The notes under the pieces are model-generated. The model was not told the DNA's origin and searched no databases. It saw nothing but the letters and a program-made list of their open reading frames with translations. The position numbers and the translations under genes were made by a program. From Nocardioides humi (GTDB taxonomy: Bacteria > Actinomycetota > Actinomycetes > Propionibacteriales > Nocardioidaceae), in NCBI RefSeq assembly GCF_006494775.1, contig NZ_CP041146.1:4898001-4962000 (forward strand): 64,000 nucleotides of DNA, read 5' to 3'. Shown one piece after another: positions 1 through 7,578 of this stretch; position 1 is the first letter of the stretch; each line of letters begins with the position of its first letter.

Positions 1-2
1 TC

Positions 3-1694
3 TCCGGGTGCGTCGCGCTGCCGACCTCCGGCCCGGTCGTGCAGAGCAGCGGCACCGACCGCAGCGACACCCGCCGCGCCAGCGACATCGACGCCCGGCC
101 GCCGGTCGCCGGCGCGTCCCGCACCGAGGTCGTGGCCGGCTTCCTCGACGCGATGACGGCGTGGCCGGTGCAGACGAGCGTGGCCAAGCAGTACCTCACC
201 GACCAGGCCGCCGTCGGCTGGGACCCGGAGCAGGAGACGGTCATCTACAGCGACTCGCTGCCCGTGCGCGAGAGCGGCGGGACCGTCTCGGTCCAGCTGA
301 CCGCGGCCGATCGGCTCGACGCCGTCGGTGCCTGGCAGGGCGCGATGGCCGCCGACGAGCTGACCCTGGACTTCCGGGTGACCGTGGAGGACGGGGAGTA
401 CCGGATCGTCGACCCGCCGGACGCGCTCGTCGTGCCCGCGTCGTGGTTCCGGCAGCGCTACCGCCAGGTCTCGCTCTACTACTTCGACCCGGTCGGGCAG
501 ATCCTGGTGCCGGAGCCCGTGTTCGTCCCCGAGGGCGACCAGCTCGCGACCAGCCTCGTCTCCGGCCTGCTGGCCGGGCCGCCCACGCTGGCCCGCGGGG
601 TGGTCCACTCCTTCCTGCCGCCCGGCCTCAGCGTCGGCCTGTCGGTGCCGGTCAGCGAGGCGGGCATCGCCGACATCGCGCTCGTGGGGGAGGCCCAGAC
701 GATCCGGCCGGAGCAGGCCGAGCTGATGCTCGCCCAGCTGGCGTGGACGCTGCGCCAGGATCCCACGGTGACCGCCCTGCGGGTGAGCATCGACGGCACG
801 GAGCTGCCGCTCCCGGGCGGCGCGTCGCAGTACTCCGTCGACGCGGCCGCCGCCTTCGGTCCCGCCGGCCCCGGCTCCGGGCGGCTGCTGTACGGCATCA
901 GCCAGGGACGCCTGGTCACCGGCAGCGCCGATGACGACCTCGTCCCCGTCACGGGGGCGTTCGGCGAGGAGGGGGCGGGCCTGGGCGCGGTGGCGGTCCG
1001 GCCCGACAACGAGCGGGTCGCGGCGGTCGATCTCGACGGCAGCCGGGTCCGGCTGGCCACGGTACGCCGGTCGGAGGCCCAGCCCGCGCCGCGGACCCTC
1101 CTCGAGGAGGGCCAGTACGCCCGGCCGTCCTGGGACAACGCCGAGCGGCTCTGGGTGCTCGAGCGCCGCTCGGGCGGAGCGGTGGTGTGGCTGGTCGAGG
1201 GCGACCGCCCCGCGCGGACCGTCCGCGTCCCCGGCATCACCGGCACCCGGGCGCGCGCGCTCATCGTCAGCCGCGACGGCACCCGGCTGATCGGCGTCGT
1301 CCGCACCGCCGCCGGCGACACCCTCGTCGGCGCGCGGGTCATGATCGGCGGCCGCGGCCAGGTGCTGCGGGTGCGCCGGCCGCTCGTCGTCCGCGCGCCC
1401 GAGGGCAGCAGCATCGCCGACCTCACCTGGACCAGCCCGATCCGGATCGGGCTGCTCACCGCGACCGCTCCCGGCAAGCTCTACGAGGTCGACGTCGTCG
1501 CCGCCGACGGCGCCACGGTGGGCGTCGACGTGCTCTCCACGATCGTCACCGGCAAGGTCCTCGGGCTCGCCGGCTCGCCGGTCCAGGACGCCCCGATGTT
1601 CGCCGTGTACGCCGACCGGTACGTCGACCTGGTCCGCCAGCAGAAGTACGACGCCGGGCCGGCGGGGCTGAGCCAGCTCGACTACGCGGGCTGA
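3..1694 (+). CDS. lpqB: LpqB-family lipoprotein, 5' truncated by window edge
   Basis: The frame is open from the first full codon and begins inside a lipobox: S-G-C followed by VALPTSGPV, with the Cys codon at 9-11. The true start and signal peptide therefore lie before the window. The remaining ~563 residues match LpqB in layout: an N-terminal NTF2-like part, a GerMN-type domain (around the YYFDPVGQILVPEPVFV stretch) and a C-terminal beta-propeller-like half. In actinobacteria LpqB is a cell-surface lipoprotein that works with the MtrAB two-component system, whose genes normally sit just upstream; that context is outside the window. The next genes (ComF, hpf) keep the usual order after lpqB. 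No promoter can be judged here. Family assignment is firm; the MtrB partnership is family knowledge. Confidence 0.93.
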   Translation, partial: SGCVALPTSGPVVQSSGTDRSDTRRASDIDARPPVAGASRTEVVAGFLDAMTAWPVQTSVAKQYLTDQAAVGWDPEQETVIYSDSLPVRESGGTVSVQLTAADRLDAVGAWQGAMAADELTLDFRVTVEDGEYRIVDPPDALVVPASWFRQRYRQVSLYYFDPVGQILVPEPVFVPEGDQLATSLVSGLLAGPPTLARGVVHSFLPPGLSVGLSVPVSEAGIADIALVGEAQTIRPEQAELMLAQLAWTLRQDPTVTALRVSIDGTELPLPGGASQYSVDAAAAFGPAGPGSGRLLYGISQGRLVTGSADDDLVPVTGAFGEEGAGLGAVAVRPDNERVAAVDLDGSRVRLATVRRSEAQPAPRTLLEEGQYARPSWDNAERLWVLERRSGGAVVWLVEGDRPARTVRVPGITGTRARALIVSRDGTRLIGVVRTAAGDTLVGARVMIGGRGQVLRVRRPLVVRAPEGSSIADLTWTSPIRIGLLTATAPGKLYEVDVVAADGATVGVDVLSTIVTGKVLGLAGSPVQDAPMFAVYADRYVDLVRQQKYDAGPAGLSQLDYAG

Positions 1695-1754
1695 CCGTCC
1701 GGCGCCCTTCCCCGGCGGCGTGGTGTCGCCGCCCCGGCCGATGCTCGAACTGGC

Positions 1755-1760
1755 TACGGT
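1755..1760 (+). promoter_or_regulatory. -10 box TACGGT for FUSC-YihY gene (leaderless)
   Basis: TACGGT is followed by 7 nt and an ATG at 1768, the spacing expected when transcription starts at the start codon. No convincing -35 is seen. It supports 1768 as the original start of the interrupted gene. Confidence 0.5.
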
Positions 1761-1767
1761 CAACCCG

Positions 1768-2044
1768 ATGACCGACTATCTGCCACCCCGGGGGGTCCTC
1801 GCACGAGCCGCGGCGCTGACCGCGCCCGTGGTCGTGGGTACGGCGCTCGCGTGGCTGCTCGGGGCGGGATCGCGCTGCTAGGGGCCGTGGTGGGGGTGGT
1901 CGCGGCAGCGCCCGTGGCGGTGGTCGCACTGTCCTGGGGGACCCGTGCGGCGGTGGTCGGCTCGGCGGGCGTCGCGGCGGGTCTGGGGGCGCTGTCCGCC
2001 GACCGTCCGATCGTGGCGGCCGCGATCGGACGGTCGCGGCGCTG
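1768..2044 (+). pseudogene. Detached N-terminal part of the FUSC-YihY gene (two frame losses)
   Basis: An ATG at 1768 opens a membrane-protein N-terminus (MTDYLPPRGVLARAAALTAP, then a hydrophobic helix ending AWLLG). It stops at a TAG at 1879-1881. The hydrophobic sequence continues in another frame (GGIALLGAVVGVVAAAPVAVV to ALSADRPIVAAAIG) and then in a third frame that runs into the intact downstream coding region (TVAALVQAPASL). Adding one G in the run at 1861-1868 and one base at 2031-2033 would fuse all three into one protein of about 600 residues. This is either decay of the gene's start or two missed bases in the assembly. Confidence 0.6.
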
Positions 2045-3562
2045 GTGCAGGCGCCCGCCAGCCTCCGCTCGGCGGGGATCGCCGCCCTGCTGCCCGTCGC
2101 GGCGGCCATCGGGGTGTCGGTGCCGCTCGACGGCGGCGGAGCGGCGCTGGCCGGCTGGACGGTCGCCGGCGGCGCCCTCGTCGTCGCCGTCGGGCAGGTC
2201 GCGGGACTGGGTGCCCCGCCGCAGCCGGTGACGAGCGCCGTCGCGTGGCGGCACGCCGTCGTCGCCGCGGTGGCCGTCGGGGGCGCGACCCTGCTGACCA
2301 CCGAGCGGGAGGTCGGCCACGGCTACTGGCTCGTGCTCACCCTGGCCGTCGTGCTGCGGCCGGTCCGGGACGAGACGGTCGCGGGCGCCCGGGACCGGGC
2401 GGCCGGCACCATCCTGGGCATCGCCGCCGCGGTCGCGGTCGTCCTGCTGCTGCCGCCGGCGGCCGCGGTCGCGCTGGCGGTGGCGTGCGTCGTGGTCGCC
2501 AACGCGTGGGCGCTCGTCGGGAACCTCCGGCGGCAGGCGCTGTTCACCACGCCCGCCGTGGTGCTCATGTCGTCCTCCGGCGTCGCCTCGGCGGCCCTCG
2601 GCCTGGCCGCCGAACGGCTCGTGCTCACCCTGCTCGGCGCGCTGCTCGCCGCCGCGGCGGCCGTCGTCCTGGCGCGCTGGGACGGCGCCGCGGAGACGGC
2701 GGGGGCCGCAGGGCCTGCCGAGGGCGACGGGCGTGCCGCCGTGGCCCGGCTCGCGGCCCGGGTCGCGGCCGGCCTGTCCCGCCGGTGGCCGGGCCGGATC
2801 GCGCTGCACACCGCCGCCTCGCTGCGGCGGGTCGAGCTGTTCGACCGCTCGATGGCCATCGCGGCCCAGTTCTTCACCTCGGTCTTCCCGATCCTGATCG
2901 TGGCCGCCTCGTGGGCGGGCGAGCGTGCCAGCCAGCGCGTCGCCCAGGAGCTCAACGCGCCCGCGGTCGCCGGCGCGGTCGCCGGCTCGCTGTCGGAGCC
3001 GTCGTCGGCGAGCTTCGGCATCCTCGGCTCGCTGATCGTGCTCGTCTCGGCGACCAGCCTCTCGCGCACCCTCACCCGGTCGCTGGCCGTGGTCTGGCAG
3101 CTGCCGCGTCCCCGCAGCCGGATCGGCTCCGTGTGGCGCTGGCTGTCCGCCCTGACCGCGCTGGCCCTCTCCCTCGTCGCGACCGGACGGCTGCGCTCGC
3201 TCGTCGACGGCCTGCCGCCCTCCGAGGTGTGGTCCGTCCTCGCCGTCGCGGCCGCCGACGCCGGCATCGCGCTCTTCGTGTCCTGGGTGCTGCTCGAGGG
3301 CAAGGTGCGCGGACGGCTGCTGCTCCCGGGCGCCCTGCTGTACGGCGCCGCGATGGTCGCGGTGCGGCCCGCCTCGGCGTCGTACTTCTCCTACCTGCTC
3401 TCCGAGCGCGGCGCGACGTACGGCAGCATCGGTGTGGCCTTCATCTACCTCGCGTGGCTCTACCTGGTCGCCCTGTGCTTCCTCACCGCGCTGACCGTGG
3501 GCCAGACGATCGCGACCGACGAGGGCGGCCTCGGCCGGCTCATCCGCGGTGAGCGCCGCTGA
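2045..3562 (+). CDS. FUSC-domain / YihY(BrkB)-domain fusion membrane protein
   Basis: The product is 505 residues as an uninterrupted frame from a GTG, about 600 if the detached upstream part is joined. Residues ~1-215 are a run of hydrophobic helices with the FUSC signature around GHGYWLVLTLAVVLRP and RAAGTILG, typical of aromatic-acid-exporter-like proteins. Residues ~245-500 look like the YihY/BrkB family: a helix after FDRSMAIAAQFFTSVFP, then SFGILGSLIVLVSATSLSRTLTRSLAVVW, and a C-terminal YGSIGVAFIYLAWLYL segment. Between them lies a polar linker (~residues 215-245). The transported substrate is unknown. It sits between lpqB and the ComF gene. The fusion and frame breaks are what I see; the family names are recognised by motif, and function is not assigned. 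Confidence 0.72.
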   Translation: MQAPASLRSAGIAALLPVAAAIGVSVPLDGGGAALAGWTVAGGALVVAVGQVAGLGAPPQPVTSAVAWRHAVVAAVAVGGATLLTTEREVGHGYWLVLTLAVVLRPVRDETVAGARDRAAGTILGIAAAVAVVLLLPPAAAVALAVACVVVANAWALVGNLRRQALFTTPAVVLMSSSGVASAALGLAAERLVLTLLGALLAAAAAVVLARWDGAAETAGAAGPAEGDGRAAVARLAARVAAGLSRRWPGRIALHTAASLRRVELFDRSMAIAAQFFTSVFPILIVAASWAGERASQRVAQELNAPAVAGAVAGSLSEPSSASFGILGSLIVLVSATSLSRTLTRSLAVVWQLPRPRSRIGSVWRWLSALTALALSLVATGRLRSLVDGLPPSEVWSVLAVAAADAGIALFVSWVLLEGKVRGRLLLPGALLYGAAMVAVRPASASYFSYLLSERGATYGSIGVAFIYLAWLYLVALCFLTALTVGQTIATDEGGLGRLIRGERR

Positions 3563-3588
3563 GCTCTCCACAGGCGGCGCGGGACCGG

Positions 3589-4341
3589 GTGGCCCGTGCC
3601 GGGGGCGACTGGTGGGATGGCCCGGTGCGCCCGCTGCCCGATCTCGCCGACGGCTTCGTCGACCTGGTCCTCGGCTCCCGCTGCGTGGGGTGCGGCCGGC
3701 CCGGCCGGCCGCTCTGCGCCGCCTGCCACGCCGCGCAGCCGGAGGAGGCGAGCCCGCACCGGCCGACGCCCTGCCCGGCGGGGCTGGCGCCGTCCCACGC
3801 GGTCGGGGCGTACGACGGCGTGCTCCGCGCGCTCGTCCTCGCCCACAAGGAGCAGCGGGTGCTGGCCCTCGCCGAGCCGCTCGGCGACCTGCTCGCCAGG
3901 GCGGTCGCCGCGGCCGTGGCCCCCGGCGAGCCCGTCGTCCTCGTGCCGGTCCCGTCCCGGGCCGCCAGCGTCCGGCAGCGCGGCCACGACCCCACCCTGG
4001 CCATGACCCGGGCCGCCGCGCGGGTGCTGCGCCGCTCCGGCGGCGTGGTCCGGACCGCCCGCCTGCTCCGCCTGCGCCCCGGTGTCGTCGACCAGGCCGG
4101 GCTCGACGCCGCCGGCCGGGCCGCCAACCTGGCCGGCTCGATGACGGCGCCCGCGCCCGCCGTACGACGTCTCGCGCGGCGCTGCCCACGGGCGCACGTC
4201 GTGGTGTGCGACGACGTCCTCACCACCGGCGCCACGGTGCGGGAGGCGCAGCGCGCGCTGGAGGCGGTGGGCGTCCCGGTCGCCGCGGTCGCGGTGGTCG
4301 CCGCCACCCATCGGCGTACCGGCACAGGACCGATGCCCTGA
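3589..4341 (+). CDS. ComF family phosphoribosyltransferase-like protein
   Basis: The product is 250 residues. Two Cys pairs (C32xxC35 and C43xxC46) form the zinc-ribbon-like N-terminus typical of ComFC. A type I phosphoribosyltransferase fold follows, with VPVPS and the PRPP-binding loop VVVCDDVLTTGAT near residues 205-217. In competent bacteria ComFC supports DNA uptake; in actinobacteria the role is not settled. A second possible GTG start at 3625 (MRPLPDLADG) would still include the Cys pairs, so the exact start is uncertain. The gene follows the FUSC-YihY gene by 26 bp and precedes hpf, the standard actinobacterial order lpqB-comF-hpf. Nothing unusual in composition. Confidence 0.88.
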   Translation: MARAGGDWWDGPVRPLPDLADGFVDLVLGSRCVGCGRPGRPLCAACHAAQPEEASPHRPTPCPAGLAPSHAVGAYDGVLRALVLAHKEQRVLALAEPLGDLLARAVAAAVAPGEPVVLVPVPSRAASVRQRGHDPTLAMTRAAARVLRRSGGVVRTARLLRLRPGVVDQAGLDAAGRAANLAGSMTAPAPAVRRLARRCPRAHVVVCDDVLTTGATVREAQRALEAVGVPVAAVAVVAATHRRTGTGPMP

Positions 4342-4379
4342 ACTTCGGGTGAAGCCTTTCTTCGTCACCAGCGACGGAC

Positions 4380-4769
4380 TAACGTCTGGTCATGGAGTCC
4401 GCCCGGGTCCGTGGTTGCGTCGCCCAGGCCGGGCGCGAGCCCAGCCCGGTGCGGCAAGCCGATGCCAGTCGCAGGCGAAACGGCCCACGTAAGCCGGTCC
4501 CCGGACCGGTGATCACGGTGCGGCTTAGTCGTAAGTCCTGCCTCGGACCGGACGTCAGATGCGTCCGTCTCCGGGAGAAGGCCAGTAGTGGCAGCAAGCT
4601 GCGAGCGCCTCAGCAGGCGGGTGTGGGGACGAAGACCAGGTCGGCCGGGCGGGCTCCTGTTTTGTCTGGCGCGAGCGTGTCGCCTGTCGAGGTTCGCTGG
4701 GCGCGAGCTGGCTTGGCGGCCAGACGGCTCGGGCGCGCAGTACTCAGACGTCCTGCCGGGGCGGCAGGA
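4380..4769 (+). ncRNA. Candidate structured leader or small RNA upstream of hpf
   Basis: The 465 bp between the ComF gene and hpf hold no convincing gene. A TAACGT -10-like box lies at 4380-4385. Several consecutive hairpins follow: 4494-4500 with 4503-4509, 4549-4555 with 4561-4567 (one G-U), GCAG-caag-CTGC at 4591-4602, CGCCT-cagc-AGGCG at 4606-4619, and a perfect 7-bp stem TCCTGCC/GGCAGGA at 4751-4769, about 26 nt before the hpf ribosome-binding site. It matches no riboswitch consensus I know. It may be a long 5' UTR that controls hibernation-factor synthesis, or a separate small RNA ending at the last hairpin. Confidence 0.35.
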
Positions 4770-4795
4770 GAAACCCATCACGCCGAAATCCCCTT

Positions 4796-4800
4796 GGAGG
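4796..4800 (+). promoter_or_regulatory. Strong ribosome-binding site of hpf
   Basis: GGAGG sits 6 nt before the ATG at 4807. It fixes the start and contrasts with the leaderless genes nearby. Confidence 0.8.
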
Positions 4801-4806
4801 TAACTG

Positions 4807-5430
4807 ATGGATGTTGTGGTCACCGGACGGCACTGCGAGATCTCGGACCGGTTCCGGGCTCATGCCGCCGAGAAGCTCACGAAGCTGGAGAAGCACGATC
4901 ACCGGATCATCCGGGTGCACGTGGAGGTGGACTGCGAACCCAACCCGCGCCAGCATGACCAGGCCGTCCATGTGGAGCTCACGGCCTTCTCCAAGGGACC
5001 GGTGATCCGCGCCGAGGCCGCGGCCGACGACAAGATGGCCGCGCTCGACCTGGCGCTGGACAAGATGGCCGCGCAGATGCGGAAGGCCGCCGACCGTCGG
5101 CGCGTGCACCGCGGGCGTCGTACCCCCGTCTCGGTCGGCAAGGCGCTCTCCGACGCCCAGGCCACCGTGGTCGAGGAGGTCGAGGAGGACGTCGCGATCG
5201 AGCGGCAGGTCGGGCCGATCACGGTGACCGGCGACGGTCCGCTGGTGGTGCGGGAGAAGACCCACCCGGCGAGCCCGATGACGCTGGACCAGGCGCTGTA
5301 CGAGATGGAGCTGGTCGGTCACGACTTCTACCTGTTCGTGGACAAGGAGAGCGAGCGGCCGGCCGTGGTCTACCGGCGCCGCGGGTACGACTACGGCGTC
5401 ATCTCGCTCGACGTCGGCGGCGCGGAGTAG
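4807..5430 (+). CDS. hpf: Ribosome hibernation promoting factor, long form
   Basis: The product is 207 residues. The N-terminal HPF/RaiA domain (residues ~1-100, starting MDVVVTGRHCEISDRFRAHA) binds the small-subunit decoding region. A basic linker follows (~residues 95-115). The C-terminal domain (~145-205, SPMTLDQALYEMELVGHDFYLFVD) dimerises 30S subunits to make 100S ribosomes. The length fits the long-form HPF of Gram-positive bacteria. It acts in the cytoplasm in stationary phase or stress. The start is fixed by GGAGG at 4796-4800. A long structured leader precedes it and a strong hairpin follows the stop, so it looks monocistronic. Confidence 0.96.
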   Translation: MDVVVTGRHCEISDRFRAHAAEKLTKLEKHDHRIIRVHVEVDCEPNPRQHDQAVHVELTAFSKGPVIRAEAAADDKMAALDLALDKMAAQMRKAADRRRVHRGRRTPVSVGKALSDAQATVVEEVEEDVAIERQVGPITVTGDGPLVVREKTHPASPMTLDQALYEMELVGHDFYLFVDKESERPAVVYRRRGYDYGVISLDVGGAE

Positions 5431-5449
5431 GCGCCGCGACCGTCGCTCC

Positions 5450-5481
5450 GGGCTCGGCCTGGCCAGGTTCGGGCCGAGCCC
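5450..5481 (+). terminator. Hairpin after hpf
   Basis: A perfect 10-bp stem, GGGCTCGGCC (5450-5459) with GGCCGAGCCC (5472-5481), has a 12-nt loop and starts 20 bp after the hpf stop. There is no U tract, which is common for terminators in high-GC genomes. Confidence 0.55.
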
Positions 5482-5496
5482 GGGGCGCGCTCGTGT

Positions 5497-5502
5497 CATG
5501 AT
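5497..5502 (+). promoter_or_regulatory. -10-like box CATGAT before response regulator
   Basis: CATGAT is followed by 6 nt and GTG at 5509, fitting leaderless initiation. The first base departs from the TANNNT pattern. Confidence 0.35.
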
Positions 5503-5508
5503 GCTGGC

Positions 5509-6210
5509 GTGGTGAGTGGGAATCAGGTGGGAACCGTGGGTGTGGGGCCCGCGAAGGAGTCGGTCCGCGTGGTGGTGGTCGACGACCAGGAGCTGTTCCG
5601 GCGCGGCCTGACGATGCTCCTCGGCATCGAGGACGGCATCGAGGTCGTCGGCGAGGCCAGCAACGGGGTCGACGGCGTCGCCCTCGCGATCAGCAGCGTG
5701 CCCGACGTGGTGCTGCTCGACGTCCGGATGCCGAAGCAGTCGGGCATCGAGGCCTGCGTCGCGATCAAGGAGGCGGTCCCGATGACGAAGATCATCATGC
5801 TGACCGTGTCCGACGACGAGGCCGACCTCTACGAGGCGGTCAAGAGTGGCGCCTCCGGCTACCTGCTCAAGGACTCCTCCATCGAGGAGGTGGCCCAGGG
5901 CATCCGGGTCGTCGCCGACGGCCAGTCGCTGATCAGCCCGTCGATGGCGGCCAAGCTGATCGACGAGTTCAAGACCATGTCCAAGCCCGACCGCCCCGAC
6001 GCCCTGGCGCTCAAGCTCACCGACCGTGAGCTCGAGGTGCTCCGGTTCGTGGCGCGCGGCCTCAGCAACCGCGACGTCGGCGTCCAGCTCGCGATCAGCG
6101 AGAACACGGTCAAGAACCACGTCCGCAACATCCTGGAGAAGCTGCAGCTGCACTCGCGGATGGAGGCGGTCATGTACGCCGTGCGGGCCAAGCTGGTGGA
6201 GTTGGACTAG
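5509..6210 (+). CDS. Orphan LuxR/NarL-type response regulator
   Basis: The product is 233 residues. The receiver domain spans ~19-135, with the acidic pair D25-D26, the phospho-acceptor D71 in LLDVRMP, and the conserved Lys in YLLKDSS. A LuxR-type helix-turn-helix spans ~165-230 (LTDRELEVLRFVARGLSNRDVG ... SENTVKNHVRNILEKL). No histidine kinase gene is adjacent, so its input is unknown. It follows hpf, a placement I believe is common in actinobacteria. GTG at 5509 has a -10-like box 6 nt upstream; a second GTG at 5512 is also possible. DNA targets cannot be told from the sequence. Confidence 0.93.
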   Translation: MVSGNQVGTVGVGPAKESVRVVVVDDQELFRRGLTMLLGIEDGIEVVGEASNGVDGVALAISSVPDVVLLDVRMPKQSGIEACVAIKEAVPMTKIIMLTVSDDEADLYEAVKSGASGYLLKDSSIEEVAQGIRVVADGQSLISPSMAAKLIDEFKTMSKPDRPDALALKLTDRELEVLRFVARGLSNRDVGVQLAISENTVKNHVRNILEKLQLHSRMEAVMYAVRAKLVELD

Positions 6211-6226
6211 GCCGGGCTCGGCCGCT

Positions 6227-6316
6227 GCATGGATCCCCGGATGTCCGGGGATCCATGCGCTTGTCAGGCGTTGCAACACCTGACAAGCGCATGAGATGCC
6301 CCTCCTGTGTGACAGG
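6227..6316. repeat. Double-palindrome repeat, copy 1
   Basis: A 32-bp palindrome (arms GCATGGATCCCCGGA 6227-6241 and its complement 6244-6258, 2-nt loop) overlaps a second stem-loop (arms CATGCGCTTGTCAGG 6254-6268 and complement 6279-6293). The loop contains the self-complementary GTTGCAAC. Because CATGC is shared by both stems, the two folds compete. About 23 nt after the stems remain similar to copy 2 at 19368-19456, including TGTGACAG. It lies between the response regulator stop and the next promoter. Confidence 0.85.
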
Positions 6317-6357
6317 TGAGGCGCACGGGGCCCGCGGACGCTGTCGGCGGCGACTCC

Positions 6358-6363
6358 TAGGGT
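6358..6363 (+). promoter_or_regulatory. -10 box TAGGGT for YcaQ-like gene (leaderless)
   Basis: TAGGGT is followed by 6 nt and the GTG start at 6370. It fixes the start and implies a leaderless mRNA. Confidence 0.55.
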
Positions 6364-6369
6364 GGCCCC

Positions 6370-7578
6370 GTGCCCACCACGCAGTCCCTGTCGCTCGCGC
6401 AGGCCCGTCGCGTCGCGCTGGCGGCCCAGGGCTTCTTGGACCCGGCCCACGCGGTCCCCACGCTGCGGACCTTCGACCGCACCCTGGCCCGCACCGGCGT
6501 GCTGCAGGTCGACAGCGTCAACGTGCTGCAGCGGGCCCACTACATGCCGCTCTACTCCCGGATGGGCGCCTACGACGTCGACCTGCTCCGGCGCGCCGCG
6601 AGTGGGCGCAACCGGCGGGTCGTGGAGTACTGGGCGCACGTGCAGGCCTTCATGCCCGTCGAGCTGTGGCCGGCGATGCGGCACCGGATGGACGACTACC
6701 GGTCCCGGCGGGGCAAGTGGTTCACGGTCGTCGAGGACGACGCGCTGGAGGCCGCGCTGCTCGCCGAGATCGCCGAACGCGGCGCCAGCACGGCCCGCGA
6801 GCTCGACGACGGGCTGCCGCGCACCAAGGACCACTGGGGCTGGAACTGGTCGCGCGCCCGGCGGATGCTCGACTACCTCTTCACCACCGGGGACCTGGCG
6901 ATCGCCGGGCGCAACAGCCAGTTCGAGATCCGCTACGACCTGCCCGAGCGGGTGCTGCCCGCCGCCGTCCTCGACGCGCCCGCGATGACCGCGGCCGACG
7001 CCCATGTCGAGCTGGTACGACGAGCCGCGCGCTCCCACGGCGTCGCGTCGGCCCACTGTCTGGCCGACTACTACCGGATCCGGATCGGCGAGGCGCGGGT
7101 CGCGATCGAGGAGCTTGTGGCCGCCGGCGAGCTGGAGCGGGTCGAGGTGCAGGGGTGGCGCCGCCCGGCGTATCTCCACCGCGAGGCCCGCCTCCCGCGG
7201 CGCGTCGGGGCGCGGGCGCTGCTGAGCCCGTTCGACCCGGTGGTGTGGGAGCGCGACCGGGCCGAGGCGCTCTTCGACTTCTTCTACCGGATCGAGATCT
7301 ACACCCCGGCCGCGCGGCGGGTCCACGGCTATTACGTCCTGCCGTTCCTGCTCGGCGAGCGGATCGTGGGGCGGGTCGACCTCAAGGCCGACCGGGCGAC
7401 GTCCCGGCTGCTCGTGCAGTCGGCCTGGGCGGAGCCGCACGCCCCCGCCGAGACGCCCGCCGAGCTGGCCGTCGAGCTGGACCGGCTGGCCGGGTGGCTC
7501 GGCCTGGCCGGAGTCGAGGTCGCCCCGAAGGGCGACCTCGCCCCGGCGCTCAAGGCGGAACGACGCCGCTACGCGTAG
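6370..7578 (+). CDS. YcaQ-like winged-helix DNA glycosylase
   Basis: The product is 402 residues, close to E. coli YcaQ. It belongs to the HTH_42 family of winged-helix glycosylases that remove alkylated bases and can unhook interstrand crosslinks. The catalytic Q-hydrophobic-D motif is seen as Q46-V47-D48 in LQVDSVNVLQRAHY. This puts it with the YcaQ-like group rather than the AlkZ-like group, which carries Q-x-Q. Other family marks are YSRMGAYD and LLSPFDPVVWERDR. It acts on chromosomal DNA in the cytoplasm. The last 10 bp overlap the 3' end of the convergent acyl-CoA ligase gene. Actual substrates are not known from sequence. Confidence 0.88.
   Translation: MPTTQSLSLAQARRVALAAQGFLDPAHAVPTLRTFDRTLARTGVLQVDSVNVLQRAHYMPLYSRMGAYDVDLLRRAASGRNRRVVEYWAHVQAFMPVELWPAMRHRMDDYRSRRGKWFTVVEDDALEAALLAEIAERGASTARELDDGLPRTKDHWGWNWSRARRMLDYLFTTGDLAIAGRNSQFEIRYDLPERVLPAAVLDAPAMTAADAHVELVRRAARSHGVASAHCLADYYRIRIGEARVAIEELVAAGELERVEVQGWRRPAYLHREARLPRRVGARALLSPFDPVVWERDRAEALFDFFYRIEIYTPAARRVHGYYVLPFLLGERIVGRVDLKADRATSRLLVQSAWAEPHAPAETPAELAVELDRLAGWLGLAGVEVAPKGDLAPALKAERRRYA

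Noticed and set aside
4392..4958. A possible 188-residue protein between ComF and hpf
   Set aside because: It overlaps the hpf start and strong ribosome-binding site and has no protein-like composition. The region is better explained as a structured leader.
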